Assembly (NCBI GenBank): GCA_021813405.1
Contig: JAKAKS010000041.1
Span: 1 to 60,773 of the forward strand
DNA from: Nitrospirota bacterium
GTDB taxonomy: Bacteria > Nitrospirota > Thermodesulfovibrionia > Thermodesulfovibrionales > JdFR-88
DNA length: 60,773 bases
Reading direction: 5' to 3'
The translations under genes and the position numbers were made by a program. Shown here piece by piece: positions 15,441-25,661 of this stretch. The first letter of the stretch is position 1. Every line of letters begins with the position of its first letter. The notes beneath the pieces were generated by a model. It was not told the origin of the DNA and did not search any database. It saw only the letters and a program-made list of their open reading frames with translations.

Positions 15441-18400
15441 TCACTGTTCCTCCCCGGAAGCTGAGACAGCACGCGCTACGCGCTCCGTTGAAACAGCATG
15501 GGCCACTGCGTGCTCTTGCGATTTCTCCCGGACAAACAGCCGCGACACTATTACGAAGAAGAATGGAATGAAGACAAGGTCGATAAAGGTAGCGGAGAGC
15601 ACTCCGCCCGTTACGGCCGTGCCTATTGCGTTCTGTGCCCCGGCGCCCGCGCCTTTAGTAAGCGCAAGCGGCAGCGTGCCGAAGAAGAAGGCCATCGAGG
15701 TCATGACAACCGGACGGAGCCTGATTCTCACTGCATTTAGCGTTGCCTCCCCGAGCGCGTGTCCCTGGCGCATCTGCTCCTTGATGAACTGGATGATAAG
15801 TATAGCGTTCTTGGTTGAAAGGCCGATTGTAGTGAGCAGGCCGATCTGAAAATAAATATTATTAGGAAGGCCGCGAAGCGTGACCATAGTGACTGCACCA
15901 ACAAGGCCAAGCGGCAGCATCAGCAGATTCACGAATGGAATCGTCCAGCTCTCATAAAGGGCTGCCACAGCCAGAAACACAACCAAAAGCGAAATCGCAT
16001 ATAGCGCCGGCGCCTGGACCCCAGCATTTTTTTCCTCATAAGAAAGACCGGTCCATTCGTACCCTATGCCCTTCGGGAGCTTTGCCGCCAGTTTTTCCAT
16101 CTCGGCCATCGCCTGGCCGGTGCTTACACCTGGAGCGGCCTGTCCAAGGATCTCGACCGAAGGGTATCCGTTGTAACGCTCCATACGCGGGGAACCATAC
16201 GTCCAGCGGGCGGTGGAAAAGGCGGAGAACGGCACCATCTGGCCGTCCTTATTGCTGACGTACCAGTCTCCAATGTCATCCGGCAGCATCCTGTAGCGGG
16301 GATCGGACTGGAGAATGACCTTCTTAACCCTGCCGTTCTGGACGAAATTGTCAACATACGTGCCTCCCCATGCGGTAGAGAGGACATTGTTGATATTACT
16401 TAACGAGACCCCGAGCGCGCCGGCCTGCACGTCATCGATATGCAGCTTGTACTGGGGGGTGTCTTCTTCGCCATTGGGGCGCAGCGCTACGAGCTTGGGG
16501 TCCTTCCTCGCCATGGCGAGCAGCTGGTTGCGGGCTTCCATTAATTTGGCATGCCCGAGACCGGCGCGGTCCTCCAACTCGAAATCGAAGCCGTTGGCCA
16601 CCCCAAGCTCCAGCACGGCGGGCGGAGCGAAGGCAAAGGCGAGGCCGTCACGGATACCCGAGAACGCCTTCATTGCCCGCGCCGCGATGGCGGGGACCTT
16701 CAGGTCTGGCGTTTGACGCACGCTCCAGTCCTTTAGCTTCACCCAGGCAAGCCCCATGTTCTGGCCGCTGCCGCCAAAGCTGAACCCGGCCACGGTTATT
16801 ACCCCCTCCACCGTCTTCTTCTCATCCTCAAGAAAGTGCTGTTTCATCTGATTCAGGGTCTTCAGGGTCCGTTCAATGGCAGCGCCTGGGGGGAGCTGGA
16901 GTGAGCAAATAAGGAAGCCCTGGTCTTCGTTAGGCAGAAACGAGTCCGGCAGGCGGAGGAACAAGTACCCCATTATCGCGACAATGCAACAGTAGATAAC
17001 AATATAGCGCACCGGCTTTCCAAAGGAGCGGCCGACAATCCCCTCGTACTTTCTACGGTAAAACTCGAAAGCCCGGTTGAAATGCCGGAAGAACCAGGCA
17101 AACAGGCCGGTTTTGCCTGTATGGTGCCATTTCTCCACCGGCTTGAGAATAGTGGCGCAGAGGGCAGGGGTCAGGATCTGGGCCATCAGCACTGACAGGA
17201 TCATGGCCGAAATAATCGTGATCGAGAACTGCCGGTAAATAATGCCCGTGGAACCGCCAAAGAAAGCCATTGGCAGAAAGACCGCCGCAAGGACGGTGGC
17301 AATGCCCCAAAGGGCGCTCGTAATCTGGCCCATGGACTTGACCGTTGCGTCATGAGGAGACAAGCCTTCCTCCGACATAATACGCTCAACGTTCTCGATA
17401 ACCACAATCGCGTCGTCAACAAGGAGACCGATGACGATGACCAGGGCGAACATGGTCAGAGTATTGATGGAGAAGCCGCTGGCCGCCAGCACTGCCATAG
17501 TCCCCAGGAGAACCACAGGCACCGCGATGGTGGGAATCAAGGTCGCCCGGAAGTTCTGGAGAAAGAGAAACATCACAAGAAAAACCAGGAAGACCGCCTC
17601 CGCCAGGGTGCGCACGACCTCTTCGATTGAGATCTTTACAAACGGGGTTGTGTCCAGAGGGTACACCACCTTCATTGCCGACGGGAAGTATTTTGAGAGC
17701 TCCGCCATCTTTGCCTTGATCCGCTTTGCCGTCTCCAGGGCATTGGCGCCAGGCGCCAGCCGGATGGCCATCGCGCCCAGCGGTTTCCCGTTATAAAACG
17801 ATTGAACATTATAATTCTCGCTGCCGATCTTGCACTGGGCCACATCCTTAAGTTTTACCGTAGAGCCGTCGGGGTTGGTTCGAAGTATGATATTTCCGAA
17901 CTGCTCGGGCGTCTGCAACAGGCTGCGTGCCGTGATCGTGGCATTCAGTTGCTGCCCTGCAACGGAAGGAGTTCCGCCCAGCTGGCCGGCGGACACCTGG
18001 GCGTTTTGCGCCTGCAGGGCCGCTATAACATCATTGGTGGTCAGGTGATAGCTGTCCAGCTCCGCAGGGTCGAGCCATATCCTCATGGCATTCTGGGTGC
18101 CGAACGCCATTACCTGGCCAACCCCGTCCAGGCGGCTGATTGGGTCCTCGACATTGGAGACCAGGTAGTCGGAAAGAGCGTTGCGGTCCATGGACCCGTC
18201 TTCCGAAACCAGGCCCACGACCATCATGAAATTTCGACCGGACTTGACCACCTGGACCCCCTGCTGCTGTACTATCTGGGGCAGCAGCGGCATGGCCATC
18301 TGGAGTTTGTTCTGCGCCTGCACCTGGGCGATGTTTGGGTCGGTGCCTGCCTTGAATGTCAAATTGATGGTAACGGCCCCGGAGGAGTCGCTTGTGGAGG

Positions 18401-18635
18401 ACATATAGATAAGGTTGTCGAGTCCGCTCATATTCTGCTCGATAACCTGGGTGACAGTATCCTGCGCCGTCTGGGCCGAGGCGCCCGGATACTGGGCGTT
18501 TATGGCGATCACGGGCGGTGCTATGGAAGGGTACTGGGAGACCGGCAGTATCTTGATCGCAAGGAGACCAGCCAACATGATCATGATGGCAATAACCCAG
18601 GCAAAAACAGGACGGTTTATAAAGAATCTGGACAT
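15441..18635 (-). CDS. acrB: RND efflux transporter, AcrB/MexB (HAE1) family
   Basis: A 1064-residue inner-membrane proton/drug antiporter with the expected twelve helices and two large periplasmic loops. The N-terminus '[19 protein letters not shown]' and the proton-relay helix '[20 protein letters not shown]' with its paired aspartates are intact. The porter domains are full length, so it should be functional. Substrates cannot be read from sequence; the family takes lipophilic antibiotics, dyes, detergents and bile-like compounds. It lies between the adaptor (10 bases upstream) and the outer-membrane duct in one operon. Confidence 0.95.
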   Translation of the reverse strand: MSRFFINRPVFAWVIAIMIMLAGLLAIKILPVSQYPSIAPPVIAINAQYPGASAQTAQDTVTQVIEQNMSGLDNLIYMSSTSDSSGAVTINLTFKAGTDPNIAQVQAQNKLQMAMPLLPQIVQQQGVQVVKSGRNFMMVVGLVSEDGSMDRNALSDYLVSNVEDPISRLDGVGQVMAFGTQNAMRIWLDPAELDSYHLTTNDVIAALQAQNAQVSAGQLGGTPSVAGQQLNATITARSLLQTPEQFGNIILRTNPDGSTVKLKDVAQCKIGSENYNVQSFYNGKPLGAMAIRLAPGANALETAKRIKAKMAELSKYFPSAMKVVYPLDTTPFVKISIEEVVRTLAEAVFLVFLVMFLFLQNFRATLIPTIAVPVVLLGTMAVLAASGFSINTLTMFALVIVIGLLVDDAIVVIENVERIMSEEGLSPHDATVKSMGQITSALWGIATVLAAVFLPMAFFGGSTGIIYRQFSITIISAMILSVLMAQILTPALCATILKPVEKWHHTGKTGLFAWFFRHFNRAFEFYRRKYEGIVGRSFGKPVRYIVIYCCIVAIMGYLFLRLPDSFLPNEDQGFLICSLQLPPGAAIERTLKTLNQMKQHFLEDEKKTVEGVITVAGFSFGGSGQNMGLAWVKLKDWSVRQTPDLKVPAIAARAMKAFSGIRDGLAFAFAPPAVLELGVANGFDFELEDRAGLGHAKLMEARNQLLAMARKDPKLVALRPNGEEDTPQYKLHIDDVQAGALGVSLSNINNVLSTAWGGTYVDNFVQNGRVKKVILQSDPRYRMLPDDIGDWYVSNKDGQMVPFSAFSTARWTYGSPRMERYNGYPSVEILGQAAPGVSTGQAMAEMEKLAAKLPKGIGYEWTGLSYEEKNAGVQAPALYAISLLVVFLAVAALYESWTIPFVNLLMLPLGLVGAVTMVTLRGLPNNIYFQIGLLTTIGLSTKNAILIIQFIKEQMRQGHALGEATLNAVRIRLRPVVMTSMAFFFGTLPLALTKGAGAGAQNAIGTAVTGGVLSATFIDLVFIPFFFVIVSRLFVREKSQEHAVAHAVSTERVARAVSASGEEQ

Positions 18636-18645
18636 GATCTCTCCG

Positions 18646-19863
18646 TTATTCTTTCGCTTCGGCAGTCTTTAAGCCTGCCGAAGCGCTGCCTTCCTTACTC
18701 TCAAACGCTACGGCCTTAACGCGCGTTCCCGGAAAAGCCCGCTGCAGCCCGTCAAGGATAACCCGGTCGCCTGCTTTCAGTCCGCCGCTTACAAGCCAAT
18801 CGTTGCCGACTGTGCGGACGACCTTTATAACGCGAGGCTCAACTTTTCCTCCGCTTCCTACCACCATGACCATTGCGTCGCCCGCGGGATTACGGGTGAC
18901 GCCGCGCTGAGGGACAAGGATAGCGTGCGCGTCGACACCTTCTTCTATGACTGCGCGGACAAACATTCCCGGCAGCAGGATACGCTTCGGGTTTGGAAAG
19001 ACCGCCCGCAAAGTAATCGACCCTGTGCTCTGATCAACCGAAACTTCGGAAAATTTAAGCGTTCCCGTCAGGGGGTAGGCACTGCCGTCCTCCAGTATCA
19101 GTTTCACCCGGGCCTGTGCCGAGCCACCGCTTTTCACGATGCCGCTGGCCATTTCCCGCTCCAGGCGAAGCTGGTCCGCAGTGGACTGGGTAACGTCCAC
19201 ATATATAGGGCTTAGCTGCCGGATGGTGGCCAGCGCGGCGGGCTGGTCCGTGGTCACAAGAGCGCCATCGGTTACAGACGACCGTCCTATCCATCCGGAA
19301 ATGGGGGCAGTTACTTTGGTATAGGCCAGGTTGATCCTGGCGGTTTCAAGCGCGGCCTTTGCCGCCTCTACATCAGCCTCGGCCTGCTTGAGCGCGGCAT
19401 TTGCGTTATCACAGTCCTGCTGACTTACTGCGGTTATTTTGACAAGGTCCGCATAGCGCTTTGCTTTTAGACGTGCCGGAAGGAGGTTCGCATCGGCCCG
19501 GGCAAGAGTTGCCATTGCGCTGTCGTATGCCGCCTTATAACTTGCAGGATCTATCTGGTATAGCACCTCACCTGCCTTGACATAGGAACCTTCGGCAAAA
19601 AGGCGTTTCTGTATGATGCCGCTGACTTGAGGCCTTACTTCGGCAATGAGATAGGCGGAGGTCCGGCCGGGAAGTTCGGTGGTGAGCTCAACCCGCTGTG
19701 GCTTTATAACAACAACGCCCACTTCAGGCGGCGCACCCGGCTTCACTGTGAGCGCAGCGCTCTTTCTTCCACAACCGGCCAAAAGAAGAACGCCTAAAAG
19801 AATAACCATTAGAGCGGCCTTCCCGCAGCCGCAGGCCCGTCTGCACATCTTTCCAAATGACAT
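18646..19863 (-). CDS. acrA: RND periplasmic adaptor lipoprotein, AcrA/MexA family
   Basis: 405 residues. The signal peptide ends in lipobox 'LLLAGC' (Cys at residue 31), then the membrane-fusion-protein order: barrel-sandwich half motif '[22 protein letters not shown]', coiled-coil hairpin rich in Ala/Lys/Asp, then '[17 protein letters not shown]', beta-barrel and membrane-proximal domains. It bridges AcrB and the outer-membrane channel. ATG 19863 is chosen because GGAGG lies 8 bases before it; the upstream ATG at 19878 overlaps that ribosome site. Confidence 0.93.
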   Translation of the reverse strand: MSFGKMCRRACGCGKAALMVILLGVLLLAGCGRKSAALTVKPGAPPEVGVVVIKPQRVELTTELPGRTSAYLIAEVRPQVSGIIQKRLFAEGSYVKAGEVLYQIDPASYKAAYDSAMATLARADANLLPARLKAKRYADLVKITAVSQQDCDNANAALKQAEADVEAAKAALETARINLAYTKVTAPISGWIGRSSVTDGALVTTDQPAALATIRQLSPIYVDVTQSTADQLRLEREMASGIVKSGGSAQARVKLILEDGSAYPLTGTLKFSEVSVDQSTGSITLRAVFPNPKRILLPGMFVRAVIEEGVDAHAILVPQRGVTRNPAGDAMVMVVGSGGKVEPRVIKVVRTVGNDWLVSGGLKAGDRVILDGLQRAFPGTRVKAVAFESKEGSASAGLKTAEAKE

Positions 19864-19954
19864 TACCGTTTCCTCCATATTTCAACACGCATCAAGAGGC
19901 GTTTTATTGCCGGGGCATAAACCGCGCACTTTTTTTCCTGCAAGGCGATAAAAA

Positions 19955-20563
19955 CTACTTCTGCAATCCTCGCAACAGTACGTCAACCATGGTGCGGGCT
20001 ACTATGCCGCTCCTCTCCTTGAGAAAATTAGCGCAATAAAGATTCTTTGTTATTACGCCATGCGATGCGGCCACCAGAATATCCACGATCACGGCCGCCT
20101 CCATATGCTTTATTTGACCGGCATCGATACAGTCCTGGACGATTTCCTTGAAGACGATAAAGGTGGCTCGCGCCATGGATTCCGTTTTCACCAATTCCTC
20201 GCGGCTGCCGTAAACACTTTTCGTGAAAAAGATCAGTTTGTATTGATAAGGCTTCTTGAGTCCGAAGTCCATCAAATAGAGAAAGGCCTGGCGCAGGGTC
20301 TCAACCGGGTCCCTGGAAACAGTCCTGATATGATTCAGGCGGGCGGAAAATTTACCGAAAAACTCCTCGCATATGGCAAGCAGCAGATCATCCTTATTTT
20401 TGAAATATAGATATATAGTGGTGGCGGAATAGCCTATTTTTTCAGCAAGCTTCCGCATGGAAAAGTTTTCGTAGCCCTCGTTGATGAAAAGTTCCCGGGC
20501 CGCATCAAGAATCTCCTGACGAAACTCCTCCCGGTATTTGGCTCTCTTTTCCTTAACTCCCAA
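19955..20563 (-). CDS. TetR/AcrR family repressor of the efflux operon
   Basis: 202 residues. The N-terminal helix-turn-helix is classic TetR: 'ILDAARELFINEGYENFSM' then 'IGYSATTIYLYFKNKDDLL'. The C-terminal ligand domain is variable, as expected for AcrR-like proteins. The start is TTG at 20563, with AAGGA about 7 bases upstream. It is the first gene of the tetR-acrA-acrB-oprM unit (92 bases before acrA), so it would control its own operon through the dyad at 20582-20597. The inducer is unknown. Confidence 0.9.
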   Translation of the reverse strand: MGVKEKRAKYREEFRQEILDAARELFINEGYENFSMRKLAEKIGYSATTIYLYFKNKDDLLLAICEEFFGKFSARLNHIRTVSRDPVETLRQAFLYLMDFGLKKPYQYKLIFFTKSVYGSREELVKTESMARATFIVFKEIVQDCIDAGQIKHMEAAVIVDILVAASHGVITKNLYCANFLKERSGIVARTMVDVLLRGLQK

Positions 20564-20581
20564 TTCAAATTCCTTTACTAT

Positions 20582-20597
20582 GTAATTTTTAAATTAC
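20582..20597. promoter_or_regulatory. Candidate TetR operator
   Basis: A perfect inverted repeat GTAATTT-tt-AAATTAC lies between the predicted -10 element and the ribosome site of the tetR gene, at about +1 to +16 of the transcript. The size and position suit a TetR-family autoregulatory site. Assignment is by position and symmetry only. Confidence 0.6.
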
Positions 20598-20604
20598 GCC
20601 GTTA

Positions 20605-20634
20605 ATAATATTCTTCGTATTAGTGTTTTGTCAA
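20605..20634 (-). promoter_or_regulatory. Sigma-70-type promoter of the tetR-acrAB-oprM operon
   Basis: On the minus strand, a perfect -35 TTGACA (20629-20634) and -10 TATTAT (20605-20610, five of six consensus bases) are separated by 18 bases. Transcription would begin near 20598, inside the candidate operator. The rest of 20635-20919 holds no gene that can be supported. Confidence 0.65.
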
Positions 20635-20919
20635 CTTGCCCTGGTATAACTGCAGGACTTTTTCTGGCTATAGCGGATTAACAAACAAGACCGGCGGCTA
20701 TACCGGCCCAGCGGCAATTTTTCCTTTGACCTCTCGGTGAAGCCCACTGCCTTTTTACATGGAGGCCACTGGCGGCATAGACCTTGGCACCGGCTTGCCC
20801 GCTCCAATGATGATGAATGTGGAGTTACAAACGGCGCGGGAATAAATATTACCTACCTTCCCAACCATGTATACCAGCAGGGTCTTTCAATCAGATTAAT
20901 AACGCAGTTACCACCTGGC

Positions 20920-21465
20920 CTACAAAATCCCCTCGGGGTCCAGAAACTCCACGCCTTCTGCCTCATCCAGAACCTTCCAGGAAAGTTTATCGGCAGTGAT
21001 TTCATCCGGCACAAGGACAATGGAGATATGCAGGTGCAGCGGGACAGGGCCTCCTTTGATCTTGCCAAGCCTGCCTATTATCGCGCCTTCATCCATCGAC
21101 CTGCCAGCGGCGCCGGATTCAGCAATCAGATGGCCGTAAACGGTTAAAAGCCGCTTTTTATTTCCATGAATTTTATTTTCCGCCTCTACAAAGACGCTTC
21201 CTGCCAGGAAGTCCGGGATTATCTTTACAACCCTGCCCGGATAAACAAGCGGAATTCTTGTCCCTTCTGCAAGCGTTGCTTCTTGACCTTTGCCGGTCTC
21301 ATAAAATCTCAAGTCGATTCCGTTATGCCTGCGTTTGCGCAGTCCGCTGGCCCACCACATCTGCAAGCCGTCCATGCGCATGCCGGGCCTGAAAATCCAC
21401 TTGCGGAAATCCAGCCCGTTCAAGCGGACAAGACCAATAGTAAAGCCTGTCTTTTGCAGTCTCAT
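20920..21465 (-). CDS. M23/LytM-type peptidase domain protein
   Basis: 181 residues with the zinc-ligand pattern of M23 (lysostaphin-type) peptidases: H-x3-D in 'RHNGIDL' and H-x-H in 'LHLHISI', with 'LTVYGHL' between. Such enzymes cut peptidoglycan cross-links or act as LytM regulators. There is no signal peptide or membrane helix at the N-terminus, which is unusual for a wall enzyme; export by another route, an upstream start lost by mutation, or a cytoplasmic role are all possible. The flanks are an efflux operon and an ankyrin protein, neither of which hints at function. Confidence 0.65.
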   Translation of the reverse strand: MRLQKTGFTIGLVRLNGLDFRKWIFRPGMRMDGLQMWWASGLRKRRHNGIDLRFYETGKGQEATLAEGTRIPLVYPGRVVKIIPDFLAGSVFVEAENKIHGNKKRLLTVYGHLIAESGAAGRSMDEGAIIGRLGKIKGGPVPLHLHISIVLVPDEITADKLSWKVLDEAEGVEFLDPEGIL

Positions 21466-21638
21466 ATTTTAAAGCAGCTAAAAGGGCTGCCATCTGATTA
21501 TAAGGCCTTACGCTCTTTTTCCCGGGAATCGCAGACGGATATCCGGCGACTCTTTACACCGAAGTTATTCAGTTGCGTTACAATTTTAAGCTGAAACGTT
21601 AGCAGTATCCTGTTTTCATTATGTATGCCCCTGATTGC

Positions 21639-23927
21639 TCACGGGGCAATATTGAGAATTCGTTTGAGGTCCGCCTCGAATTTCGGCCTCAGGTCAAAAA
21701 AGACCCACCCCAGCGTGGTATCGTTCAAGGCACCGGCGCTTGTAAATACGCCGCTCTGCACTCCTGCATAGCTGAAACCTTCCGGCTGTTCCACATACAG
21801 GCTTGTAAACGTGATATACCGGCGGGCCACCGCGCCCAGTTGCCGAAGCCCGTATCCCGGCCCCTGCCCCAAAAGTGCGTCATCGCCCAACATCCCATAG
21901 CCGCCATGCGCACCGGCGGGGGGCTGCAACGGGGCAAGCGCATCCCATAGCCCCCTGGGGTCTGCAACGGTACCTTCCACTCTCCGGACATACGGGCCCG
22001 ATTGGTAATCGTATGAAAAATGCAATTCTTCCTGGCTGGCCGCCCCATAGCCTGCCATGGCCTTATCGATCCTTTTTCTGCTCTGGTCCGGCCCTATTTG
22101 CCCCAGAATCCCGTCCATCGTTATCCCGTCTAGGGCGTGAGTGTCTGCGCCGTGTTGTGCAAGCAGCCGTATTACATCTGGATAGTTGTAATAGACAGCA
22201 GTCTCCAGCGCCGTCCAGCCCTTATTGTTCTTTGCGTTTACATCAGCGCCGTTTTCCAGCAACAGTTTTGTAATGGCTGCTGCATTTGCCTGAGGGCTGT
22301 ATGGCCAGGGGGTATCAATGAGGGCCGTATTGCCATCATTGTCCCTGGCGTTCACATCGGCCCCGCTGCTGATAAGCAGTCGCACAATATTGGGTTTGCC
22401 TGCCAGACAAGCCGCCATCAGTTCCGTCGCCCCTATATTGTCCTTGGCATTTACGTCCGCTCCCTTTTGAATGAGCAGCCGCGCCAGGGCTTCGTCGTCA
22501 TTGGAACTAGCCCAGGTCAGCGCCGCAGCTCCGTCATAGTCCCTTTGGTCAAGGTTTGCGCCTTTTTCGATAAGCAGCTTTGCGGTTTCAAACTTTTTCT
22601 GCCTGGCTGCCCGTATCAGAGGAGTCATTGCAGTAGAATTTTTTGCGTTTATGTCCGCACCTTTTGAGATAAGCAGTTTTGCCGCCATGGTTTGGCCGTA
22701 GTATGCCGCCCAATGCAGAGGCGTGTTCTGTTTGCCGTCCCTGGCGTTTACGTCAGCCCCTTTTGCGATAAGCAGCCTTGCAATTGCCACACGGCCTTTC
22801 CCGGCCGCCCAATGGAGCGCAGTGTTGCCGTCCTTGTCCCTGGCTTTTACGCTTGCTCCTTTGGCAAGCCACTTCCGCACCTGCGCAACGTTTCCTTTTT
22901 TTACCGCGCCGATCAGCTTCAGCTCAAGCGCTCCGCCGGCGCGGACCGATTTTTCGTATAAAGCGCAGGCCCTCATCGGGTTCTTGGCCCTGAGTATTTT
23001 TTCAATATCCGTAAAACCCTTTTTCCGCGCGAAGTCAAGCGCGGTATCCCCAGCATTGTCCCGCACGGCTCTGTCCGCGCCATTTCTGATAAGCAGGCAC
23101 ATGGCTTTTGTATTTCCGGAATCAGCCGCCATCATAAGCGCGGTATCGCCGCCATTGTCTTTTGCGTTCACGTCCGCGCCTTTTTCTATAAGAAGCCTAG
23201 ATATATCTTCCACCGGCAAATACATCAGCGCCGTCATGCCGTTATTGTCCTTTGCGTTTACGTCCGCGCCCTTTTCTATAAGGAACTTGGCCATGCCATT
23301 TTTGTAAGAAAGCGCCAGGATGAGCGGCGTGTCTCCGAGTATTTTGTCCCTGGCGCTTATGTCCGCGCCTTTATCCAGTAAAAGCTGGGCTATTTGTTGG
23401 GCTGCATCCTTATTCTTGCATTCCACCACAGACATCAGAGGCGTGTAGCCAAGAAGCGAGTCTCTCGAGTTTACGTTTGCCCCCTGGGTAATAAGTATCT
23501 GGACTGCTGCGGGATCACACTTGATTGCCGCCGTCTGGAGCTTGTCATCAAGCGCATTTGCGGAGGCCTTGTCATCCCATTCCTTAAGTATCTGGGCGCC
23601 ATAGCCCGCATACTGCATGGCTGCGCTCTCGGCTGCCTGGGCGGAGGCTTGTCCGCAGCTTGCCCCTATCACGTTGCCTGAAGACCTGGCGACCGCGCCG
23701 TATCCATCCGCCCAGCAGCTTACCGTAATACTGCAAGGCGAGCCATTTGAGACTTGCTGACATTCCTTCAGGGCTTCAGATTGGGCCTTCTGCACAGTAT
23801 CAAAACTAGGCGCCCATCCCGCCGCGCCGTTAGCGGAACTTGCCACGGCGGAGGCCGCATCGGCCCTGCCCCCCCAGCATCCCATAATTAAAATTGAAAA
23901 GAAACCTGCCAGCCACAATCTCTTCAT
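21639..23927 (-). CDS. Exported ankyrin-repeat protein with DUF4189-like N-terminal domain
   Basis: 762 residues. Signal peptide at 1-25, cut either before the Cys of 'LIMGC' or after 'ADA'. Residues about 28-110 look like a DUF4189-type domain: 'GWAPSF' with a Cys-rich 'ALKECQQVSNGSPCSITVSC' stretch. Then come two blocks of ankyrin repeats (about 5 and 7-8 units, 'GADVNAKDN' and 'LLIEKGA' forms) split by a linker near 315-340, and a C-terminal region of about 140 residues of unknown type. Ankyrin stacks bind other proteins. An exported form would act in the periplasm or outside, perhaps on the envelope or on other cells. It is a single gene with no partner gene. Confidence 0.8.
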   Translation of the reverse strand: MKRLWLAGFFSILIMGCWGGRADAASAVASSANGAAGWAPSFDTVQKAQSEALKECQQVSNGSPCSITVSCWADGYGAVARSSGNVIGASCGQASAQAAESAAMQYAGYGAQILKEWDDKASANALDDKLQTAAIKCDPAAVQILITQGANVNSRDSLLGYTPLMSVVECKNKDAAQQIAQLLLDKGADISARDKILGDTPLILALSYKNGMAKFLIEKGADVNAKDNNGMTALMYLPVEDISRLLIEKGADVNAKDNGGDTALMMAADSGNTKAMCLLIRNGADRAVRDNAGDTALDFARKKGFTDIEKILRAKNPMRACALYEKSVRAGGALELKLIGAVKKGNVAQVRKWLAKGASVKARDKDGNTALHWAAGKGRVAIARLLIAKGADVNARDGKQNTPLHWAAYYGQTMAAKLLISKGADINAKNSTAMTPLIRAARQKKFETAKLLIEKGANLDQRDYDGAAALTWASSNDDEALARLLIQKGADVNAKDNIGATELMAACLAGKPNIVRLLISSGADVNARDNDGNTALIDTPWPYSPQANAAAITKLLLENGADVNAKNNKGWTALETAVYYNYPDVIRLLAQHGADTHALDGITMDGILGQIGPDQSRKRIDKAMAGYGAASQEELHFSYDYQSGPYVRRVEGTVADPRGLWDALAPLQPPAGAHGGYGMLGDDALLGQGPGYGLRQLGAVARRYITFTSLYVEQPEGFSYAGVQSGVFTSAGALNDTTLGWVFFDLRPKFEADLKRILNIAP

Positions 23928-24263
23928 AGCGCCTCTCCTTTAAAGGGGACAATGTAAAGGCCTTAATATTGTGATATAAGCCCCCCTGCCATTTTCTAAA
24001 ATAATGCATATGCCGGATTGGGATTTACCCGGTTGCACTTTGTGAATTATAACTGCAAAAAATGCAAAAGACCAAGGGGCGCGTTTAGTAAACGTCATGT
24101 GCACAAAGATGGAGCTTCAAACGGCCTGTCATGCCCATCGAGGCCTGGAGAAAATGAAGGAATTAATAACCCTTTCCATCGATTGACAAAGCATATCCAG
24201 TTTTTCCCGGTTTTGGTATCATTAAATCGAGGTGCGCATAATTATGAAATGAAGGAGGGCAGG
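23928..24263. other. Intergenic region before the cupin gene
   Basis: Divergent promoters for the ankyrin gene and the cupin gene should lie here. A TTGACA occurs at 24184-24189 on the plus strand without a well-placed -10. An open frame continues upstream of the cupin start, but it is not conserved-looking and was not used. Confidence 0.4.
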
Positions 24264-24653
24264 ATGAAACCATATGTCGGACACATTGAAAAAGCAACAG
24301 AGAAGAATAAGAATTTCAGGCAGGTTTTGTTCACTGGCAAACATACCCAGTTAGTAGTTATGTGTCTCCAGCCCAAAGAGGAAATCGGCAATGAAGTCCA
24401 TGATCATGTTGATCAGTTTTTCCGCATAGAGGAAGGCAGAGCAAGGTTTGTTTTTAATGGAACAGAAAAACATACCGCTGGCGATGGTGATGCTGTAATT
24501 GTACCAGCAGGAACATATCACAACGTCATCAATATATCCAAGGATAAGCCGCTTAAGCTCTATACCCTTTATAGTCCCCCGAATCATCCAGATGGCACTA
24601 TCCATAAGGATAAAGCTGAAGCCGATGCTGCCGAAGAAGCTGAACATCGCTAA
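24264..24653 (+). CDS. Cupin domain protein (mannose-6-phosphate isomerase-like fold)
   Basis: 129 residues forming a single small beta-barrel. Cupin motif 1 is 'HDHVDQFFRIEEGRARF' (histidines and glutamate as metal ligands), and motif 2 is 'DAVIVPAGTYHNVIN' with a histidine ligand. The tail is charged. ATG 24264 has GGAGG 6 bases upstream and starts just before the fold. The substrate is not predictable; such proteins include sugar isomerases, dioxygenases and binding proteins. It stands alone between an ankyrin gene and the signalling block. Confidence 0.85.
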   Translation: MKPYVGHIEKATEKNKNFRQVLFTGKHTQLVVMCLQPKEEIGNEVHDHVDQFFRIEEGRARFVFNGTEKHTAGDGDAVIVPAGTYHNVINISKDKPLKLYTLYSPPNHPDGTIHKDKAEADAAEEAEHR

Positions 24654-24792
24654 AATAGGTTTTAAGAATATTGAGAGCGGGGGAAGGCTGGACTGCTTCC
24701 CCTGTGAGTTTATGTAGCAGTAGTCCTGTTGCCGGCAATTTTTTGATAAAGAAATACGCAAAAAAAACTGGAACTTTGCACTTTAGAAAAGC

Positions 24793-24930
24793 ATGCAAGA
24801 ATTGACCCATATATTATACAATCGTACTGGAGAGGTGCTGGACGTGGACAAGCTTGAAAGGACAACTTTTGGCCCTAAGATCATGGGCGGACGGCCTGTA
24901 TCCGTGGTGTGCAAATTCCAGTTTCCATGA
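24793..24930 (+). pseudogene. Possible relic of a TonB-like C-terminus
   Basis: A 45-codon frame ends 'FGPKIMGGRPVSVVCKFQFP', which is reminiscent of the last strand of TonB C-terminal domains. There is no proper ribosome site and no upstream domain. Low confidence; it may be chance. The remaining intergenic sequence to 24948 shows nothing else. Confidence 0.25.
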
Positions 24931-24948
24931 TATTGGGGGCTATCGCCC

Positions 24949-25287
24949 ATGGAAAAGTTTTTTGATGAATCAGCTATAGACCGGCTGACCGCGCTTGGCG
25001 GGGATAAACTGGTCAGGGAGATAATGGATTATTTTTTCTCCCAGGTCCCGCAAAAAATAGATTCCGCCAGGGCGGCAGTGCATGATCTGAAAACGGTGGA
25101 ACGGGCTGCACATTCTATTAAATCGAGCGCCGGCAACCTGGGCGCAATCCATCTGCAAAAACTGGCTGGAGATATTGAGCAAATGGCCGTGCAGAATCTT
25201 GGACAACCGGTCCCCACCCTGATTGAAGAGATGCAGGACGCCTTTGACCGCGTCAGCGTAGTTCTGAAGGCCAAAAGGCCGGCATGA
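24949..25287 (+). CDS. Stand-alone histidine phosphotransfer (Hpt) protein
   Basis: 112 residues, all-helical, with the Hpt phosphorylation motif 'AAHSIKSSAGNLGA' (phospho-accepting His near residue 54). It would carry phosphate between receiver domains in a phosphorelay. The stop overlaps the next gene's start (ATGA, 25284-25287), so it is co-translated with the receiver protein. Together with 25284-27472 it forms a relay in which each part is a separate protein. Confidence 0.85.
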   Translation: MEKFFDESAIDRLTALGGDKLVREIMDYFFSQVPQKIDSARAAVHDLKTVERAAHSIKSSAGNLGAIHLQKLAGDIEQMAVQNLGQPVPTLIEEMQDAFDRVSVVLKAKRPA

Positions 25288-25661
25288 AAATAGCCGTAAT
25301 AGAGGACAATGCCGATAACAGGATGCTTGTGCGGGCAATCCTGGAGGACATTTACGAACTGGCCGAATATGAATCTGGCCAGGACGCGCTGGAAGAGTTT
25401 AAAAAAGACAGGCCTCTTCTTATTCTGCTGGATATTTCCCTTCCCGGAATGGACGGAATGGAGGTATTTAAGGCATTACGGGCCGATGTAAATCTGCGAG
25501 GTGTTCCCGTGGTAGCCCTCACGGCCCATGCAATGGCCGGAGATAGAGGTAAATATCTGGCCGCGGGGTTCGACGGTTATATCTCAAAACCAATCCTGGA
25601 TGAAAAGCTTCTGCTGGATACAATAGAAAAACTCCTCAAAAAAAACCTGTCAAATGAATAG
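25284..25661 (+). CDS. Single-domain response regulator (receiver)
   Basis: 125 residues, one CheY-like receiver and nothing else. The acidic pair is 'VIEDN', the phospho-aspartate lies in 'LLILLDISLPGMDG', the switch threonine in 'VVALTAHAM' and the lysine in 'YISKPI'. It resembles the DivK/receiver type with 'PVVALTAHAMAGDR'. It has no output domain, so it either passes phosphate to an Hpt or acts by protein contact. Overlaps both neighbours by 4 and 8 bases. Confidence 0.88.
   Translation: MKIAVIEDNADNRMLVRAILEDIYELAEYESGQDALEEFKKDRPLLILLDISLPGMDGMEVFKALRADVNLRGVPVVALTAHAMAGDRGKYLAAGFDGYISKPILDEKLLLDTIEKLLKKNLSNE

Noticed and set aside
17802-18719. Long open frame on the plus strand inside acrB
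   Set aside because: It lies opposite a full-length RND transporter with all motifs; its translation is low-complexity and unrelated to any family.
20759-20845. 28-codon frame starting MEATGGIDLGTG
   Set aside because: No ribosome site and no clear homology; too short to support.
22137-23307. Ankyrin DNA repeats as a tandem repeat or CRISPR-like array
   Set aside because: The periodicity follows 33-codon ankyrin units with diverged DNA; there are no identical repeats with unique spacers.
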